DNA of 64,000 nt from Candidatus Poribacteria bacterium (GCA_022821495.1 JAJEDN010000025.1:1-64000), one strand, 5' to 3'. Counted from the first letter of the stretch, positions 1 to 9,252 are shown. Program-made: numbers and translations. Notes: generated by a model from the letters alone, not told the origin.

Positions 1-250
1 CTTTCTTATTTGCTTTTTCACCCAGAGACACAGCAGAGGCGATCCATTCTGAGTTTACAACTGATGACTGTGTTTCTCGCATACAAACCTAACAATATCA
101 ACAACAGACTACCCTCGAAAAAAAATGGGGGTAAGTGACAAATTTCAATGTGAGATGATCAGTTTCTGCAAAATTAACCTTTAAAAGGATACGTTTATGG
201 ATGAGATAACCCATAGAAACCTTAGCAATCAAGGAACTATCTATCTCTTT

Positions 251-290
251 GACTGACGACTGATAACCGATAACTGATAACTGATAACCA
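251..290. repeat. Dispersed short repeat (TGATAAC string)
   Basis: Degenerate tandem copies of a seven-base unit (CTGATAA / CGATAAC) sit in the gene-free stretch before the citrate synthase promoter. Related strings occur at 2057-2144, 12168-12205, 49548-49572 and, more degenerate, 57491-57512. They are non-coding; the apparent short reading frame across them is only the repeat read as codons. The rest of 1-300 shows nothing recognisable. Confidence 0.6.
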
Positions 291-305
291 TTTTCCAATT
301 TTATC

Positions 306-334
306 TTGACTTTTTATCAGAATTCTGATAAAAT
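306..334 (+). promoter_or_regulatory. Sigma-70 promoter with palindromic operator for the citrate synthase-icd operon
   Basis: A -35 box TTGACT (306-311) and a -10 box TAAAAT (329-334) are 17 nt apart. The whole spacer is part of a perfect 22-bp palindrome at 312-333 with half-site TTTTATCAGAA, centred between 322 and 323. An inverted repeat filling the spacer is the classic place for a dimeric repressor. The regulator is not in the window and I cannot name it. The leader from about 341 to 501 is about 160 nt and contains a weak hairpin (CTTCAC...GTGAAG, about 389-412). Confidence 0.65.
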
Positions 335-501
335 ATTATAGGTATTGACACAGATTACAGAGAACTTTCTAAATGGAAACGGGAGCACTTCACCGTTCCT
401 GTCGCGTGAAGCGTAGTTGTGTGGATCCGGACGCGTCAAAATTTCGGCGAAGTTTAAAAGATAGAACTTACTATTAAATAGTCAACGAAGGAGAATTCAT
501 T

Positions 502-2052
502 TTGAACAAGAATTTGGAGGCGACGCAGGAGGCCGCGCTCCGAAAAATCCTGGCAGACGTGCCAGAAGCCTCAGCGTATGCACCGGTAACGGATTCCTTA
601 AACAGAGCAACTGAATTAGGGGAAGATGAGATTGCAGCAGTCCTCAAAAGTTTCAGTTCGATGCCCCAATCCACAACTGTTTTCGCGAATCCGGCACTAC
701 ACAAAGTTGCAGTCGATTGTAGTGGCACACAAATTACTTTGAACATCCGTAGTTTTGCCATTCGCGGGATTGTGTCCGAAAGTGAAATTGTCGCAGACAA
801 ACTCAGTCCCGCAGCCGTTATCTTTGCAGGACTTTTTGGTAGGAGACCTGAAACAGATGATAGTGGACTCGATGAAGAAGCCGTACTGTCAGATTTAATA
901 GACGCGAAATTTTATGAATTCATTACAACCCGCAGAGAGAGTCTAACCGGTGAACAACGCCTCATCAATCAGGTCGCCGAATTTGTTAAAGCCTTCCCCG
1001 AAGCCGGCCCTGAGGCTGCTATCCAACACTTCTCTACACTCCGTAAATTGGGGATCCCAGATCAAAAAGGTATTAACAGTACACGGTCCGCCGATTCACT
1101 CTTGCTCGAATTTATCGAAACGCACATGGAAAACGTCGCTGTCGGGGTCATCTCCGTATATATGCGGCACCAACTCCGTGAGAACACCGCCCTGCATCCG
1201 CAAGTCCTTGCTATGCGGGCAACTGATCTCATAAACGCGCACCAACAAAGCGAAAAGACAGCCTTTCAAACTTGCTATAGCCTCCTCTTAGGACGAGAAG
1301 CAAGCACCGTCGAAGCGAACATTTTAGAACAGATGGGTATCATCCAAACACACCACGGTTCTGCCGGTTCTAACGTTGTCGCACGCTATCTCGCAACTTT
1401 ACATACAGGTGCCGTTTCTGACTTCTTCGTTGCAGCGCAGATGGCTTTAGATGGTGATCGGCATTTCGGTGCGATTCACGATATGACGGCGTTTATCAAC
1501 CAAATTGAACCGCTTGATGACGAAGCGCGCGAAGCGGCGATCCGTGAACGGATGCAATCCGCACTCCCCACCTTTGGACATCCAGAAATCGCTGCCGCCG
1601 GGCGCGCCGATGAAATCCAGCAAGATCCCAGACCCGCTATCTATTTCAATCCGTTCCTCGAAGCGATCGATAACGACGACATCCAACTCAACGACAGCCA
1701 GAAAAAGAGGTTGGCTATTGTGCAACGTATCTATCAAATCGCTTTCATTGAAGGCATGGTCCGCCCGGGACGTGAAGATGAACCCCCCCTCCGTTTAACA
1801 CCGAACACCGACTTTGGGGGCTGGGCAGTCCAAGAAGGATTGGATATCTATGAAAGCGACAGAACGCTATTGACATATATCTTCCGCGGCTTCGGATGGA
1901 TGATGGATGCTCGGGAACAACTCCAGATGAAAATTATCCGACCCGTTATCCCGCCACATCCTGATGTCATCCCGAAACCGACCGACGATATGACAATCGC
2001 GAACGAAGTCGTGGCATTACACAATCGGATGGCAAGCACGAAAGCCTTTTAG
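502..2052 (+). CDS. Divergent citrate synthase-family protein
   Basis: Probably condenses acetyl-CoA with oxaloacetate (or acts as a 2-methylcitrate synthase) at the entry of the TCA cycle; cytoplasmic. The 516-residue protein has a citrate-synthase-like C-terminal half. THHGSAGSNV aligns with the first catalytic-histidine segment, a later PTFGHPEI aligns with the GxGHxxx second-histidine segment, and NTDFGGWAVQ aligns with the segment carrying the catalytic aspartate. It is longer than the usual 380-440 residues because of an unrecognised N-terminal extension of roughly 150 residues. Start is TTG at 502, chosen because AAGGAG lies 8 nt upstream. The next gene is isocitrate dehydrogenase, which supports a TCA role. 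Overall similarity is distant, so substrate is uncertain. Confidence 0.7.
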   Translation: MNKNLEATQEAALRKILADVPEASAYAPVTDSLNRATELGEDEIAAVLKSFSSMPQSTTVFANPALHKVAVDCSGTQITLNIRSFAIRGIVSESEIVADKLSPAAVIFAGLFGRRPETDDSGLDEEAVLSDLIDAKFYEFITTRRESLTGEQRLINQVAEFVKAFPEAGPEAAIQHFSTLRKLGIPDQKGINSTRSADSLLLEFIETHMENVAVGVISVYMRHQLRENTALHPQVLAMRATDLINAHQQSEKTAFQTCYSLLLGREASTVEANILEQMGIIQTHHGSAGSNVVARYLATLHTGAVSDFFVAAQMALDGDRHFGAIHDMTAFINQIEPLDDEAREAAIRERMQSALPTFGHPEIAAAGRADEIQQDPRPAIYFNPFLEAIDNDDIQLNDSQKKRLAIVQRIYQIAFIEGMVRPGREDEPPLRLTPNTDFGGWAVQEGLDIYESDRTLLTYIFRGFGWMMDAREQLQMKIIRPVIPPHPDVIPKPTDDMTIANEVVALHNRMASTKAF

Positions 2053-2056
2053 GGTA

Positions 2057-2144
2057 TCGGTTTTCAGTTAAAATCGGTTAAAGAAGGAACACATTAAATC
2101 AACGCACCTTTTAACTGATAACTGAAGACTGAAAACCGAAAACT
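2057..2144. repeat. Dispersed repeat forming an inverted pair
   Basis: TCGGTTTTCAGT at 2057-2068 is exactly complementary to ACTGAAAACCGA at 2128-2139, with TAACTGATAACTGAAG between. It lies in the 110-nt gap between citrate synthase and icd. It belongs to the same repeat family as 251-290 and could form a hairpin in the mRNA linking the two genes; no U-tract follows, so a terminator is unlikely. Confidence 0.5.
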
Positions 2145-2162
2145 ATTTCGAGAGGACGACCA

Positions 2163-3407
2163 GTGATTGAATTAGAGCAATTAACAGTACCAACAGAAGG
2201 TGAAAGAATCGGACTCGTTGATGGGCAACTTGCCGTGCCGAATGAACCTATTATCCCTGTGATTGAAGGTGATGGCATCGGACGAGACATCATGAAAGTG
2301 ACGCGTCGCGTCGTTGATGCAGCCGTTGAGACGGCTTATAACAGCGAGAAGCGGATCGTCTGGTTTGATATCTATGCAGGCGAAAACGCCATGGCGAAAT
2401 ACAACGAATGGCTGCCACAAGATACCTTTGACGCGATTGAATACTTCCGTGTCGCCCTAAAGGGCCCCTTGACCACACCCGTTGGTGGTGGGTTTCGGAG
2501 TTTAAACGTGACCTTGCGTCAAGTGCTTGAACTCTACGCATGCGTCCGACCCGTCCGTTACTTTCAAGGTGTTCCCGCCCCAGTAACACACCCCGAAAAG
2601 ATGGATGTCGTTATTTTCCGTGAGAATACCGAGGATGTCTATGCCGGTATTGAGTGGGAACAAGGCACACCCGAAGTGAAAAAGGTTATTGAACTGCTTC
2701 GCTCTGAAATGGGAGTAGAGATCCGCGAAGATTCAGGTGTCGGCATAAAACCGATCAGTATTTTCGCCACGAAACGCTTGGCACGCATGGCGATCCAGTA
2801 CGCAATCGACCACGATAGACGCAGTGTCACTTTTGTCCACAAAGGTAACATCATGAAGTTTACCGAAGGCGCGTTCAGTGCCTGGGGATATGAACTCGCC
2901 AAAGAGGAGTTCGCCGAGCAAACCATCACGGAAGACGAACTCTACAGCGATTATGACGGTAAGTGCCCTGAAGGGAAGATTACCGTCAATGACAGAATCG
3001 CCGACAGCATGCTCCAACAGATTCTAACGCGAACCGACGAGTACGATGTCCTTGTCACGCCGAACCTGAACGGAGATTATCTCTCTGATGCAGCCGCAGC
3101 GCAAGTTGGCGGTATCGGCATGGCACCCGGCGGTAACCTCAGCGATGAAGTCGCACTCTTTGAAGCGACCCACGGCACCGCGCCGAAATACACTGACCAA
3201 GATGTTGTCAATCCGGGTTCACTGATCCTCTCAGCAGTGATGCTGCTGGAACACATCGGTTGGCAGGAAGCCGCTGACCTCATTATCAACGGACTTGAGA
3301 AAACCATCCTCCAAAAGCGGGTCACCTACGATCTGGAGCGTCTCATGGAAGGCGCGACAAAGGTCCGTACCTCCGAATTCGGTGCAGCGATCATCGAAAA
3401 CTTCTAA
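2163..3407 (+). CDS. icd: Isocitrate dehydrogenase, NADP-type
   Basis: Oxidatively decarboxylates isocitrate to 2-oxoglutarate in the TCA cycle. The 414-residue protein matches the bacterial E. coli-type enzyme in length and order: [10 protein letters not shown] near the N-terminus; [13 protein letters not shown] with the substrate-binding serine that is phosphorylated by AceK in enterobacteria; [13 protein letters not shown] with the substrate arginines; and [19 protein letters not shown] near the C-terminus. The Lys-Tyr...Val residues in the last motif are those that recognise the 2'-phosphate of NADP. Start is GTG at 2163 after GAGAGGAC. It is read in the same direction as citrate synthase, 110 nt behind it, probably from the same palindrome-controlled promoter. 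Confidence 0.96.
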   Translation: MIELEQLTVPTEGERIGLVDGQLAVPNEPIIPVIEGDGIGRDIMKVTRRVVDAAVETAYNSEKRIVWFDIYAGENAMAKYNEWLPQDTFDAIEYFRVALKGPLTTPVGGGFRSLNVTLRQVLELYACVRPVRYFQGVPAPVTHPEKMDVVIFRENTEDVYAGIEWEQGTPEVKKVIELLRSEMGVEIREDSGVGIKPISIFATKRLARMAIQYAIDHDRRSVTFVHKGNIMKFTEGAFSAWGYELAKEEFAEQTITEDELYSDYDGKCPEGKITVNDRIADSMLQQILTRTDEYDVLVTPNLNGDYLSDAAAAQVGGIGMAPGGNLSDEVALFEATHGTAPKYTDQDVVNPGSLILSAVMLLEHIGWQEAADLIINGLEKTILQKRVTYDLERLMEGATKVRTSEFGAAIIENF

Positions 3408-3431
3408 CGCAAGCACTTTCCGGAGTGGCAC

Positions 3432-3569
3432 ATGTCCTTAAAAACGAAACTTATCCTTGGCGCAGGTGTGTTAGCTGCCATCGGCATCGGAATAGGACTT
3501 GAATTACACCGCCTCCACAGACGCATTCTGGAAGAGTTAGTCACTATCCGCCAACAAGGTGAAAAGTAG
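3432..3569 (+). CDS. Small single-pass membrane protein (45 aa)
   Basis: A 45-residue frame starting ATG at 3432 with GGAG at 3422-3425, 24 nt after icd. It begins MSLKTKLILGAGVLAAIGIG, a basic N-terminus followed by one hydrophobic, glycine-rich helix (about residues 6-24), then an amphipathic basic tail with HRLHRRILEEL. The good ribosome-binding site and compact membrane-anchor layout suggest a genuine small gene in the icd transcript. No family recognised. Confidence 0.55.
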   Translation: MSLKTKLILGAGVLAAIGIGIGLELHRLHRRILEELVTIRQQGEK

Positions 3570-3812
3570 TAGGCACGCTCCGTGTACTGTAACCGCGCTC
3601 GGTCTCCGCTGCCTCTACGGACTCATGCAGGATTGATTGAAACCCTGCTTACCGACAATTGACTGCTAACAACTGATTGCCATTTTAGTCCCATAGGGTT
3701 TATTTACTTGGGGACTTCTTCAGTATGTTTATAGATACGCATTCCCACCATCCTCTTTAGCCCGTAGGGGCGGTATCTGTATAGTGTTAAGGACAGAAAT
3801 ATTCCTCTATTT
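3570..3812. other. Intergenic gap with short repeat fragments
   Basis: No gene seen. GTAGTAGGCACGCTCCGTGTA at 3567-3587 resembles the hairpin element at 57119-57141. A degenerate string of the TAACTGAT family lies at about 3648-3682. Confidence 0.4.
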
Positions 3813-3836
3813 ATGCCAGAGAGCGAGGTACACATC

Positions 3837-5102
3837 ATGATTACCGAACTCAGCGCGCAAAACTTCAAATCGTGGAAAGATACGGGTAAATTACAGATAG
3901 CACCCTTGACCGGTTTTTTCGGCGCGAACAGTTCCGGCAAAACCAGTCTGCTACAAACACTGCTCATGCTAAAGCAGACTGTGGAACGTCCACCGGATTG
4001 GAATGAAATAATTGATTTCGGCGATGATGATTCTCTCGTTAACTTAGGCAGTTTTGACGACCTTATTCACCAACACAAACGGGATATACCACTCAAAATT
4101 TCTCTCTCGTGGAAATCTTCCGAAAAACTAAGCATAGCGGACATAGACGGAGTGGATATCCTCTCCTTTGAACTCAGTGTTTTTGACAATGAGAATTCAG
4201 TCCCTAGCGTGTCTTTCAATTATAAGATTGGTAAAAAAAACCTTATAGTAGACTGGGACGGTCAAGATGTTCTTTTGATTTCTGTTCCTGTTGAACTTAA
4301 GCATCATGACGAGTCTCTCTTCCGGTGCTATGGCATTCGTAGTGCTCACTATCATAATCAGGAAATTTTTTCGTCCATCCAAACGCGTTTTGAAAACCTA
4401 TTTCGCAACATTCGCTATCTCGGACCCCTCCGTGAATATCCGCGTCGGAATTACACATGGCAAGGTAAGCATTCACCAGGCGTAGGGCAGCACGGAGAAG
4501 ATATGGTTACTGCCCTCTTTTCCGGACGAATTCAACTCCGTGATACCGAGGAACAGATTCCCATGTGGTTACAACGATTGGATCTCATTGATTCTTATCG
4601 TCTCAATCCTGTACTCAATACAGAAAGAGATTACGAATTTCTCGTCCGTAAATACAAGGGAGGCCCCGAAGTCCGGCTCACAGATGTCGGCTTCGGTGTT
4701 TCACAAGTCCTACCGGTATTAGTGCTCTGCTATTACGTCCCTGAAGGAAGTATCCTCATCCTTGAACAACCTGAAGCACACCTCCACCCGAAAGTCCAGT
4801 CAGAATTAGCGGATCTGCTCATTGAAGTCGTAAAAAATCGGCAGCTGCAGATTATCCTTGAGAGCCACAGCGAGCATCTCCTTATACGGTTAATGCGACG
4901 CATCGCTGAAGAACAGATTTCCGCAGACGACACTGCCTTCTATTTTTGCGAAATGAACGAAGGCGTATCTGAAATTGACAGACTCGATGTGGACGATTAC
5001 GGAAACATCACGAATTGGCCACAAAACTTCTTCGGTGATGAGATGGGCGACTTGGCAGCAAAGGCTAAAGCGGAGATAAAACGTAAGAAAGCCAGCAAAT
5101 GA
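3837..5102 (+). CDS. AAA family ATPase (AAA_15/DUF3696-like), OLD/ABC-type fold
   Basis: An ATPase of the SMC/ABC-like AAA_15/AAA_21 class. From ATG 3837 it is 421 residues; the frame also has an ATG at 3813, but GAGG is placed 9-12 nt before 3837 and the family usually begins MITxLxxxNFKSW. Visible motifs: Walker A GANSSGKTS (residues 29-37), an ABC-signature-like TDVGFGVSQVLP, Walker B with D-loop ILILEQPEAHLHP, and the switch histidine in IILESHSEHLL. The C-terminal DVDDYGNITNWPQNFF resembles DUF3696 proteins. The last codons overlap the next gene by 4 nt (ATGA), so it is translationally coupled to a PIN-like nuclease. ATPase-plus-nuclease pairs of this layout are frequent among anti-phage systems, but the role here is not proven. 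Confidence 0.8.
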   Translation: MITELSAQNFKSWKDTGKLQIAPLTGFFGANSSGKTSLLQTLLMLKQTVERPPDWNEIIDFGDDDSLVNLGSFDDLIHQHKRDIPLKISLSWKSSEKLSIADIDGVDILSFELSVFDNENSVPSVSFNYKIGKKNLIVDWDGQDVLLISVPVELKHHDESLFRCYGIRSAHYHNQEIFSSIQTRFENLFRNIRYLGPLREYPRRNYTWQGKHSPGVGQHGEDMVTALFSGRIQLRDTEEQIPMWLQRLDLIDSYRLNPVLNTERDYEFLVRKYKGGPEVRLTDVGFGVSQVLPVLVLCYYVPEGSILILEQPEAHLHPKVQSELADLLIEVVKNRQLQIILESHSEHLLIRLMRRIAEEQISADDTAFYFCEMNEGVSEIDRLDVDDYGNITNWPQNFFGDEMGDLAAKAKAEIKRKKASK

Positions 5103-5605
5103 TGAAAGTTATTGTAGATACAAATGTTCCGTTGGTTGCCAATGGGAAAGCAGACCAAGCGTCTGAAGATTGCGTGGAAACCTGTATTGACAGACTGATG
5201 CAGATTACCGAAGGTGACGTAAAATTAGTGTTGGATGATGATCGACGAATTATGGGAGAATACCGGAATAAGTTGGATCCGGGCGGTTTTCCCGGTGTTG
5301 GAGACGCGTTCCTCAAATGGGTAGAAATAAATTGGGCAAACCCGCAACAATGCGACTTGGTTTCCATTACGCCTATTGATGATTCAGAAACTGATTTTCA
5401 AGAGTTCCCAACAGACCCGACGTTAACTGATTTCGATCCAGATGATAGAAAATTCATTGCTGTGGCACTTGCACATTCCGAAAAACCTCCGATCCTGCAA
5501 GCAGTTGATAGTGCATGGTGGACCTATCGCGACGCACTCCGTCAAAATGGCGTTACAGTTGATTTCATCTGTGAGGACGATATCCGTTCGATTCTAAATC
5601 AATAA
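5099..5605 (+). CDS. PIN-like nuclease partner of the AAA ATPase
   Basis: A 168-residue protein with the outline of a PIN-domain ribonuclease: it opens MKVIVDTNVPLVANG with the first acidic metal ligand in the VDTN motif, has further acidic residues around DDRRIMGEYRNKL, and a later DFDPDDRKFIAVALAH that fits the usual third PIN motif, followed by LQAVDSAWW with another aspartate. There is no antitoxin gene beside it; instead its start codon overlaps the stop of the AAA ATPase, so the ATPase is the likely controller or sensor. Two consecutive ATG codons (5099, 5102) could start it. Exact family not recognised. Confidence 0.65.
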   Translation: MMKVIVDTNVPLVANGKADQASEDCVETCIDRLMQITEGDVKLVLDDDRRIMGEYRNKLDPGGFPGVGDAFLKWVEINWANPQQCDLVSITPIDDSETDFQEFPTDPTLTDFDPDDRKFIAVALAHSEKPPILQAVDSAWWTYRDALRQNGVTVDFICEDDIRSILNQ

Positions 5606-5630
5606 CGCCTCAAAACACAGGAGAGATAGC

Positions 5631-6251
5631 ATGATCCACGAGATAAGAACCTATAACTTGAAACTCGGGCAACTCCAAGAATACTGGAAACGCTTCGGTG
5701 AAAAACTGCCAGGACGACAAGAACTCTCGAAACTCGGTGGACACTGGTACACCGAAGTCGGTCCCTTGAACCAGATGGTCGCCGTATGGCCCTACGAAAG
5801 CCTTGAACAGCGGGCAGAAATCCGACGCGCCGCGGAAGCCGAACCCAATCCGGTATGGCCACCGGATACCAGTGATCTCATTGTATCAATGGTATCCGAG
5901 ATTTATCTGCCAGTCCCCTTTATGGAACCCTTAGGTGAAAAAGACATCGGTCCCTTATATGAAATGCGTCTGTACACCTATCCTGTAGAAGGCATGCCCC
6001 AAGTTTTAGAGGCGTGGGGTGCTGCTATCCCTGAACGCGTGAAGTTCTCACCATTAGCGGGCTGTTGGTACTCAGAATACGGTGGCACCAACAATTTCAT
6101 CCATATATGGGCATACAAGAGTTTTGAAGAACGCGCACGGATCCGAGCAGAAACACGAGAGAAAGGTGTCTGGCCTCCCAAAGGCTCCGTCAGACCTATC
6201 ACACAGGAGAGCAAACTCCTGCTCCCTGCCCCTTTTTCACCCATGCAGTAG
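5631..6251 (+). CDS. NIPSNAP family protein, two-repeat
   Basis: A 206-residue protein made of two tandem NIPSNAP (dimeric alpha-beta barrel) units. The first runs about 1-100 (MIHEIRTYNLKLGQLQEYW ... GGHWYTEVG ... VAVWPYESLEQR), the second about 108-206 (LYEMRLYTYPVEGMPQVLE ... GCWYSEYGG ... IHIWAYKSFEER). Biochemical role of bacterial members is not settled. ATG 5631 is preceded by GGAGAGATAGC. It lies 25 nt behind the PIN-like gene; codon use and family do not suggest a functional link with the ATPase/nuclease pair. Confidence 0.85.
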   Translation: MIHEIRTYNLKLGQLQEYWKRFGEKLPGRQELSKLGGHWYTEVGPLNQMVAVWPYESLEQRAEIRRAAEAEPNPVWPPDTSDLIVSMVSEIYLPVPFMEPLGEKDIGPLYEMRLYTYPVEGMPQVLEAWGAAIPERVKFSPLAGCWYSEYGGTNNFIHIWAYKSFEERARIRAETREKGVWPPKGSVRPITQESKLLLPAPFSPMQ

Positions 6252-6470
6252 TTTGACTACCACTACAATAGATCCGTCCCTATTGATGAAGAGGTTCCTT
6301 GCGGAAACACCTTGCCTCCCCAAGGTTTACCTTCAGGTTGGCAAGCTCGGTTTTGTGGCGTACTCGCCCCAGGGAATGCCACACGGAAACCTTCATACCG
6401 TTGATTCATGCGACCTGCATTCAGACAATATCACATTACTGCCCAAGTCCCCATGCATTACCGACCAATA
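6252..6470. repeat. Intergenic gap with a dispersed repeat copy
   Basis: No gene is convincing here. The segment 6351-6420 (GTGGCGTACTCG..., GGAATGCC, TTCATACCGTTGATTCATGC) recurs with about 75-80 percent identity by eye at 56217-56284, where it is the core of a 125-bp element with inverted ends. The copy here lacks clear ends and looks degraded. Confidence 0.6.
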
Positions 6471-6474
6471 AAGT

Positions 6475-6503
6475 TTGACATAAAAGGCAGGATGTGCTAC
6501 GGT
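6475..6503 (+). promoter_or_regulatory. Promoter upstream of mutS
   Basis: A consensus -35 TTGACA (6475-6480) followed after 17 nt by TACGGT (6498-6503). The -10 is weak; GGTATAAAA just downstream could be an alternative at longer spacing. The leader to the ATG at 6559 is about 48 nt and contains AAGGAAA before the start. Confidence 0.45.
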
Positions 6504-6558
6504 ATAAAAAGTTAACTTGCAGATAAAACAACCACACCAATCATATTAAGGAAACTAT

Positions 6559-9252
6559 ATGGCACGTTCAAAACAGTCAGACCTGTCGATGATGGAACTC
6601 TACAAACAGGTTAAAAAACAGCACGAAGATGCTATACTCTTGTGCCGGGTCGGCGATTTCTATGAAGCCTTCTTTGAGGATGCCGAGTTAATCGCACGCC
6701 TCCTTGAGATCGCCTTGACAACGAGAAGCCACAAAAATCAGAAATCCCCACCACCACCGATGGCAGGCATCCCACATCACGCACTCGATTCCTATCTCTA
6801 CAAACTCGTCAAAGCCGGACATAAAGTCGCTATTTTGGAGCAGACCGAGGACGCAAAAGTCGCACGAGACGAAAACCGACTCGTCAAGCGCGACATTGTC
6901 CGGATCGTCACACCGGGCACCGTGACCGACCCGAAAGTCCTTGAGCATAAACAGAACAATTATCTCATCTCGATCTATCCAAACAAAGATGTCTACGGTG
7001 TCGCTGTAGCGGATCTCTCTACAGGCGAATTTCTGGTAACCGAACTTGCGGATCCCTCACGCCTCTGGGCAGAGATACACCGCTTTTCCCCGAAAGAGTG
7101 CCTCTTCTCCGAATCCTTTGAAGATGCGGAGATGTGTGACCGTCTCAAGACCGACCTCAAAGCGACGCTCAATTACCTACCGGACTGGCGGTTTGACTTC
7201 GATACTGCTCGCACCGAACTCCTCGACCATTTCCAAACAATTTCGCTTGACGGATTCGGATGCGAACACCTTCCCATTGCGATATCTGCCGCTGGCGCGC
7301 TTATCTACTACCTCAACGAAACGCAGAAACAGGAAGTTGAGCACATCGTCTCGCTGCACACTTATACACTCTCAGATTTTATGGTGCTGGATGCCGATAC
7401 GCAACGCAATTTGGAACTCACGACCTCCATCCGCGACGGTTCCACAAAAGGCACGCTCCTTGAAGTCCTCGATCAGACAGTAACAGCAATGGGTGGCAGA
7501 AAGATGCGTCAATGCCTCTTGCAACCCTTACTCGATGAAAATGAAATTGAGGAACGGCTCAGCGCAGTTGATGAACTCAAAACCCAGATTAGTCTCCAAG
7601 AAGAACTCCGCGAGGCACTCGGACAGATGTACGATATTGAGCGACTCATTTCGCGGATCAGTCTCGGTTCTGTCAACGGGCGTGACCTGCACTCGCTCAA
7701 AGATTCGTTGTGCCTAATTCCCAATGTCAAAGCGCAGCTCCAAGACTGCAGCAGTCCACTATTGGTTTCGCTTGATGGCACCTTAGATCCGCTGCCAGCG
7801 TTAGTCGAACTGATTGAAAACGGCATCCATCCGAACCCACCCGCAACGATTCGTGAAGGCGGTATAATCTGCGACGGCTATAACGAAGAACTCGATGAAC
7901 TTCGGCAAATTGTCGGAGAAGGAAAGGACTGGATCGCTGCTATGGAAGCAGCGGAACGCAAAAGCAGCGGGATCCAATCCTTAAAGATCGGATTCAATCA
8001 GGTCTTCGGCTACTACATCGACGTGACGAAACCGAACCTTGACATGGTGCCTGAGCACTATATCCGCAAACAGACACTTCGGAATTCCGAACGGTTCATC
8101 ACGCCTGAACTCAAAGAGCAAGAAGCGAAAGTGCTTAACGCCGAAGATCGGATCCAAACGCTGGAGTATGAGCTTTTCTGCCAAATCCGAGATGAGGTAT
8201 CAAAGTATACGGAAGCCATCCAGAAAATCGGTGCTGCACTTGCAATGATTGATGTCCTCGCCAATTTCGCGTATGTCGCATCAAGATACAACTACGTAAA
8301 ACCGACCGTCGCATCCGTGGACGAAATCGTTATCCGTGACGGCAGGCATCCGGTCGTCGAGCAGCTATTTACACAAGAGGGTTTTGTCCCGAACGACACA
8401 CTACTCAACTGCGATGACGAGCAATTACATATCATCACGGGACCGAACATGAGCGGTAAAAGCACCTATCTACGTCAAACAGCACTCATTGTACTGATGG
8501 CACAGGTCGGATGTTTCGTACCCGCTGCCGCCGCGAAGATCGGTTTGGTTGATAGGATTTTTACACGCGTTGGCGCGTCGGACAATCTTGTGATGGGACA
8601 GAGTACTTTCCTCGTCGAGATGAACGAAACAGCGAATATCCTCAACAACGCGACCCGCAACAGTCTCGTTATCTTTGACGAAGTCGGACGCGGGACCAGC
8701 ACGTTTGACGGACTCAGCATCGCATGGGCGGTTTCTGAGTATCTTTTGGATGAGAAACGGATGGGTGCAAAAACGCTCTTTGCTACGCATTATCACGAGT
8801 TAGTAGAACTCGCCGGTAAGTATAAACGTGCTAAGAACTACAACGTCGCCGTCCATGAAGATGGTCAAAAGGTGACATTTCTCCGAAAGGTTGTGCCCGG
8901 TGGTGCAGACCAGAGTTACGGTATCCACGTCGCACGACTTGCTGGGCTCCCCCAAGTCGTAATCACACGCGCACAGCAGATACTTGAGGTGCTGGAACAA
9001 CACAATCTCAGTGTTGAGGCAGACGGTGCAACAGAACAACAGCCAAAAGCACACCCGACAATGCCGAAACCGCGACGCCGCGTTTCCCGAAAAACGATGC
9101 AAAGCGAGTCGCTACAGATGGCACTCTTTACACCGAAAACGCATCCACTCGTCGAAGAGATCCGACGCTTGGAACTCACGCAGGTGACACCGTTAGACGC
9201 AGTAAATATCCTCTATGATTTGAAAGCAAAAGCGGAGGAATCTGAGGGTTAG
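6559..9252 (+). CDS. mutS: DNA mismatch repair protein MutS
   Basis: Recognises mismatches and small loops and recruits MutL. At 897 residues it has the length and order of MutS1. The mismatch-binding Phe-x-Glu is F34-Y35-E36 in VGDFYEAFF. The connector, lever and clamp regions follow. Walker A is GPNMSGKSTYLRQ near residue 630, then the Ser-rich TFLVEMNETANIL, Walker B VIFDEVGRGTSTFDG and the signature histidine in LFATHYHEL. The C-terminus (MALFTPKTHPLVEEIRRLELTQ and on) is the tetramerisation-type tail. It converges on mtaB and the two stop codons overlap by 4 nt (9249-9252), so the pair may produce overlapping antisense transcript ends. No mutL is visible. Confidence 0.98.
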   Translation: MARSKQSDLSMMELYKQVKKQHEDAILLCRVGDFYEAFFEDAELIARLLEIALTTRSHKNQKSPPPPMAGIPHHALDSYLYKLVKAGHKVAILEQTEDAKVARDENRLVKRDIVRIVTPGTVTDPKVLEHKQNNYLISIYPNKDVYGVAVADLSTGEFLVTELADPSRLWAEIHRFSPKECLFSESFEDAEMCDRLKTDLKATLNYLPDWRFDFDTARTELLDHFQTISLDGFGCEHLPIAISAAGALIYYLNETQKQEVEHIVSLHTYTLSDFMVLDADTQRNLELTTSIRDGSTKGTLLEVLDQTVTAMGGRKMRQCLLQPLLDENEIEERLSAVDELKTQISLQEELREALGQMYDIERLISRISLGSVNGRDLHSLKDSLCLIPNVKAQLQDCSSPLLVSLDGTLDPLPALVELIENGIHPNPPATIREGGIICDGYNEELDELRQIVGEGKDWIAAMEAAERKSSGIQSLKIGFNQVFGYYIDVTKPNLDMVPEHYIRKQTLRNSERFITPELKEQEAKVLNAEDRIQTLEYELFCQIRDEVSKYTEAIQKIGAALAMIDVLANFAYVASRYNYVKPTVASVDEIVIRDGRHPVVEQLFTQEGFVPNDTLLNCDDEQLHIITGPNMSGKSTYLRQTALIVLMAQVGCFVPAAAAKIGLVDRIFTRVGASDNLVMGQSTFLVEMNETANILNNATRNSLVIFDEVGRGTSTFDGLSIAWAVSEYLLDEKRMGAKTLFATHYHELVELAGKYKRAKNYNVAVHEDGQKVTFLRKVVPGGADQSYGIHVARLAGLPQVVITRAQQILEVLEQHNLSVEADGATEQQPKAHPTMPKPRRRVSRKTMQSESLQMALFTPKTHPLVEEIRRLELTQVTPLDAVNILYDLKAKAEESEG

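Noticed and set aside
98-298. 66-residue minus-strand frame (MENGYQLSVIGYQSS...)
   Set aside because: It is the TGATAAC repeat read as codons; no ribosome-binding site or family.
6082-6471. 129-residue plus-strand frame after the NIPSNAP gene
   Set aside because: First half overlaps the NIPSNAP gene in another frame and the rest is a dispersed repeat.
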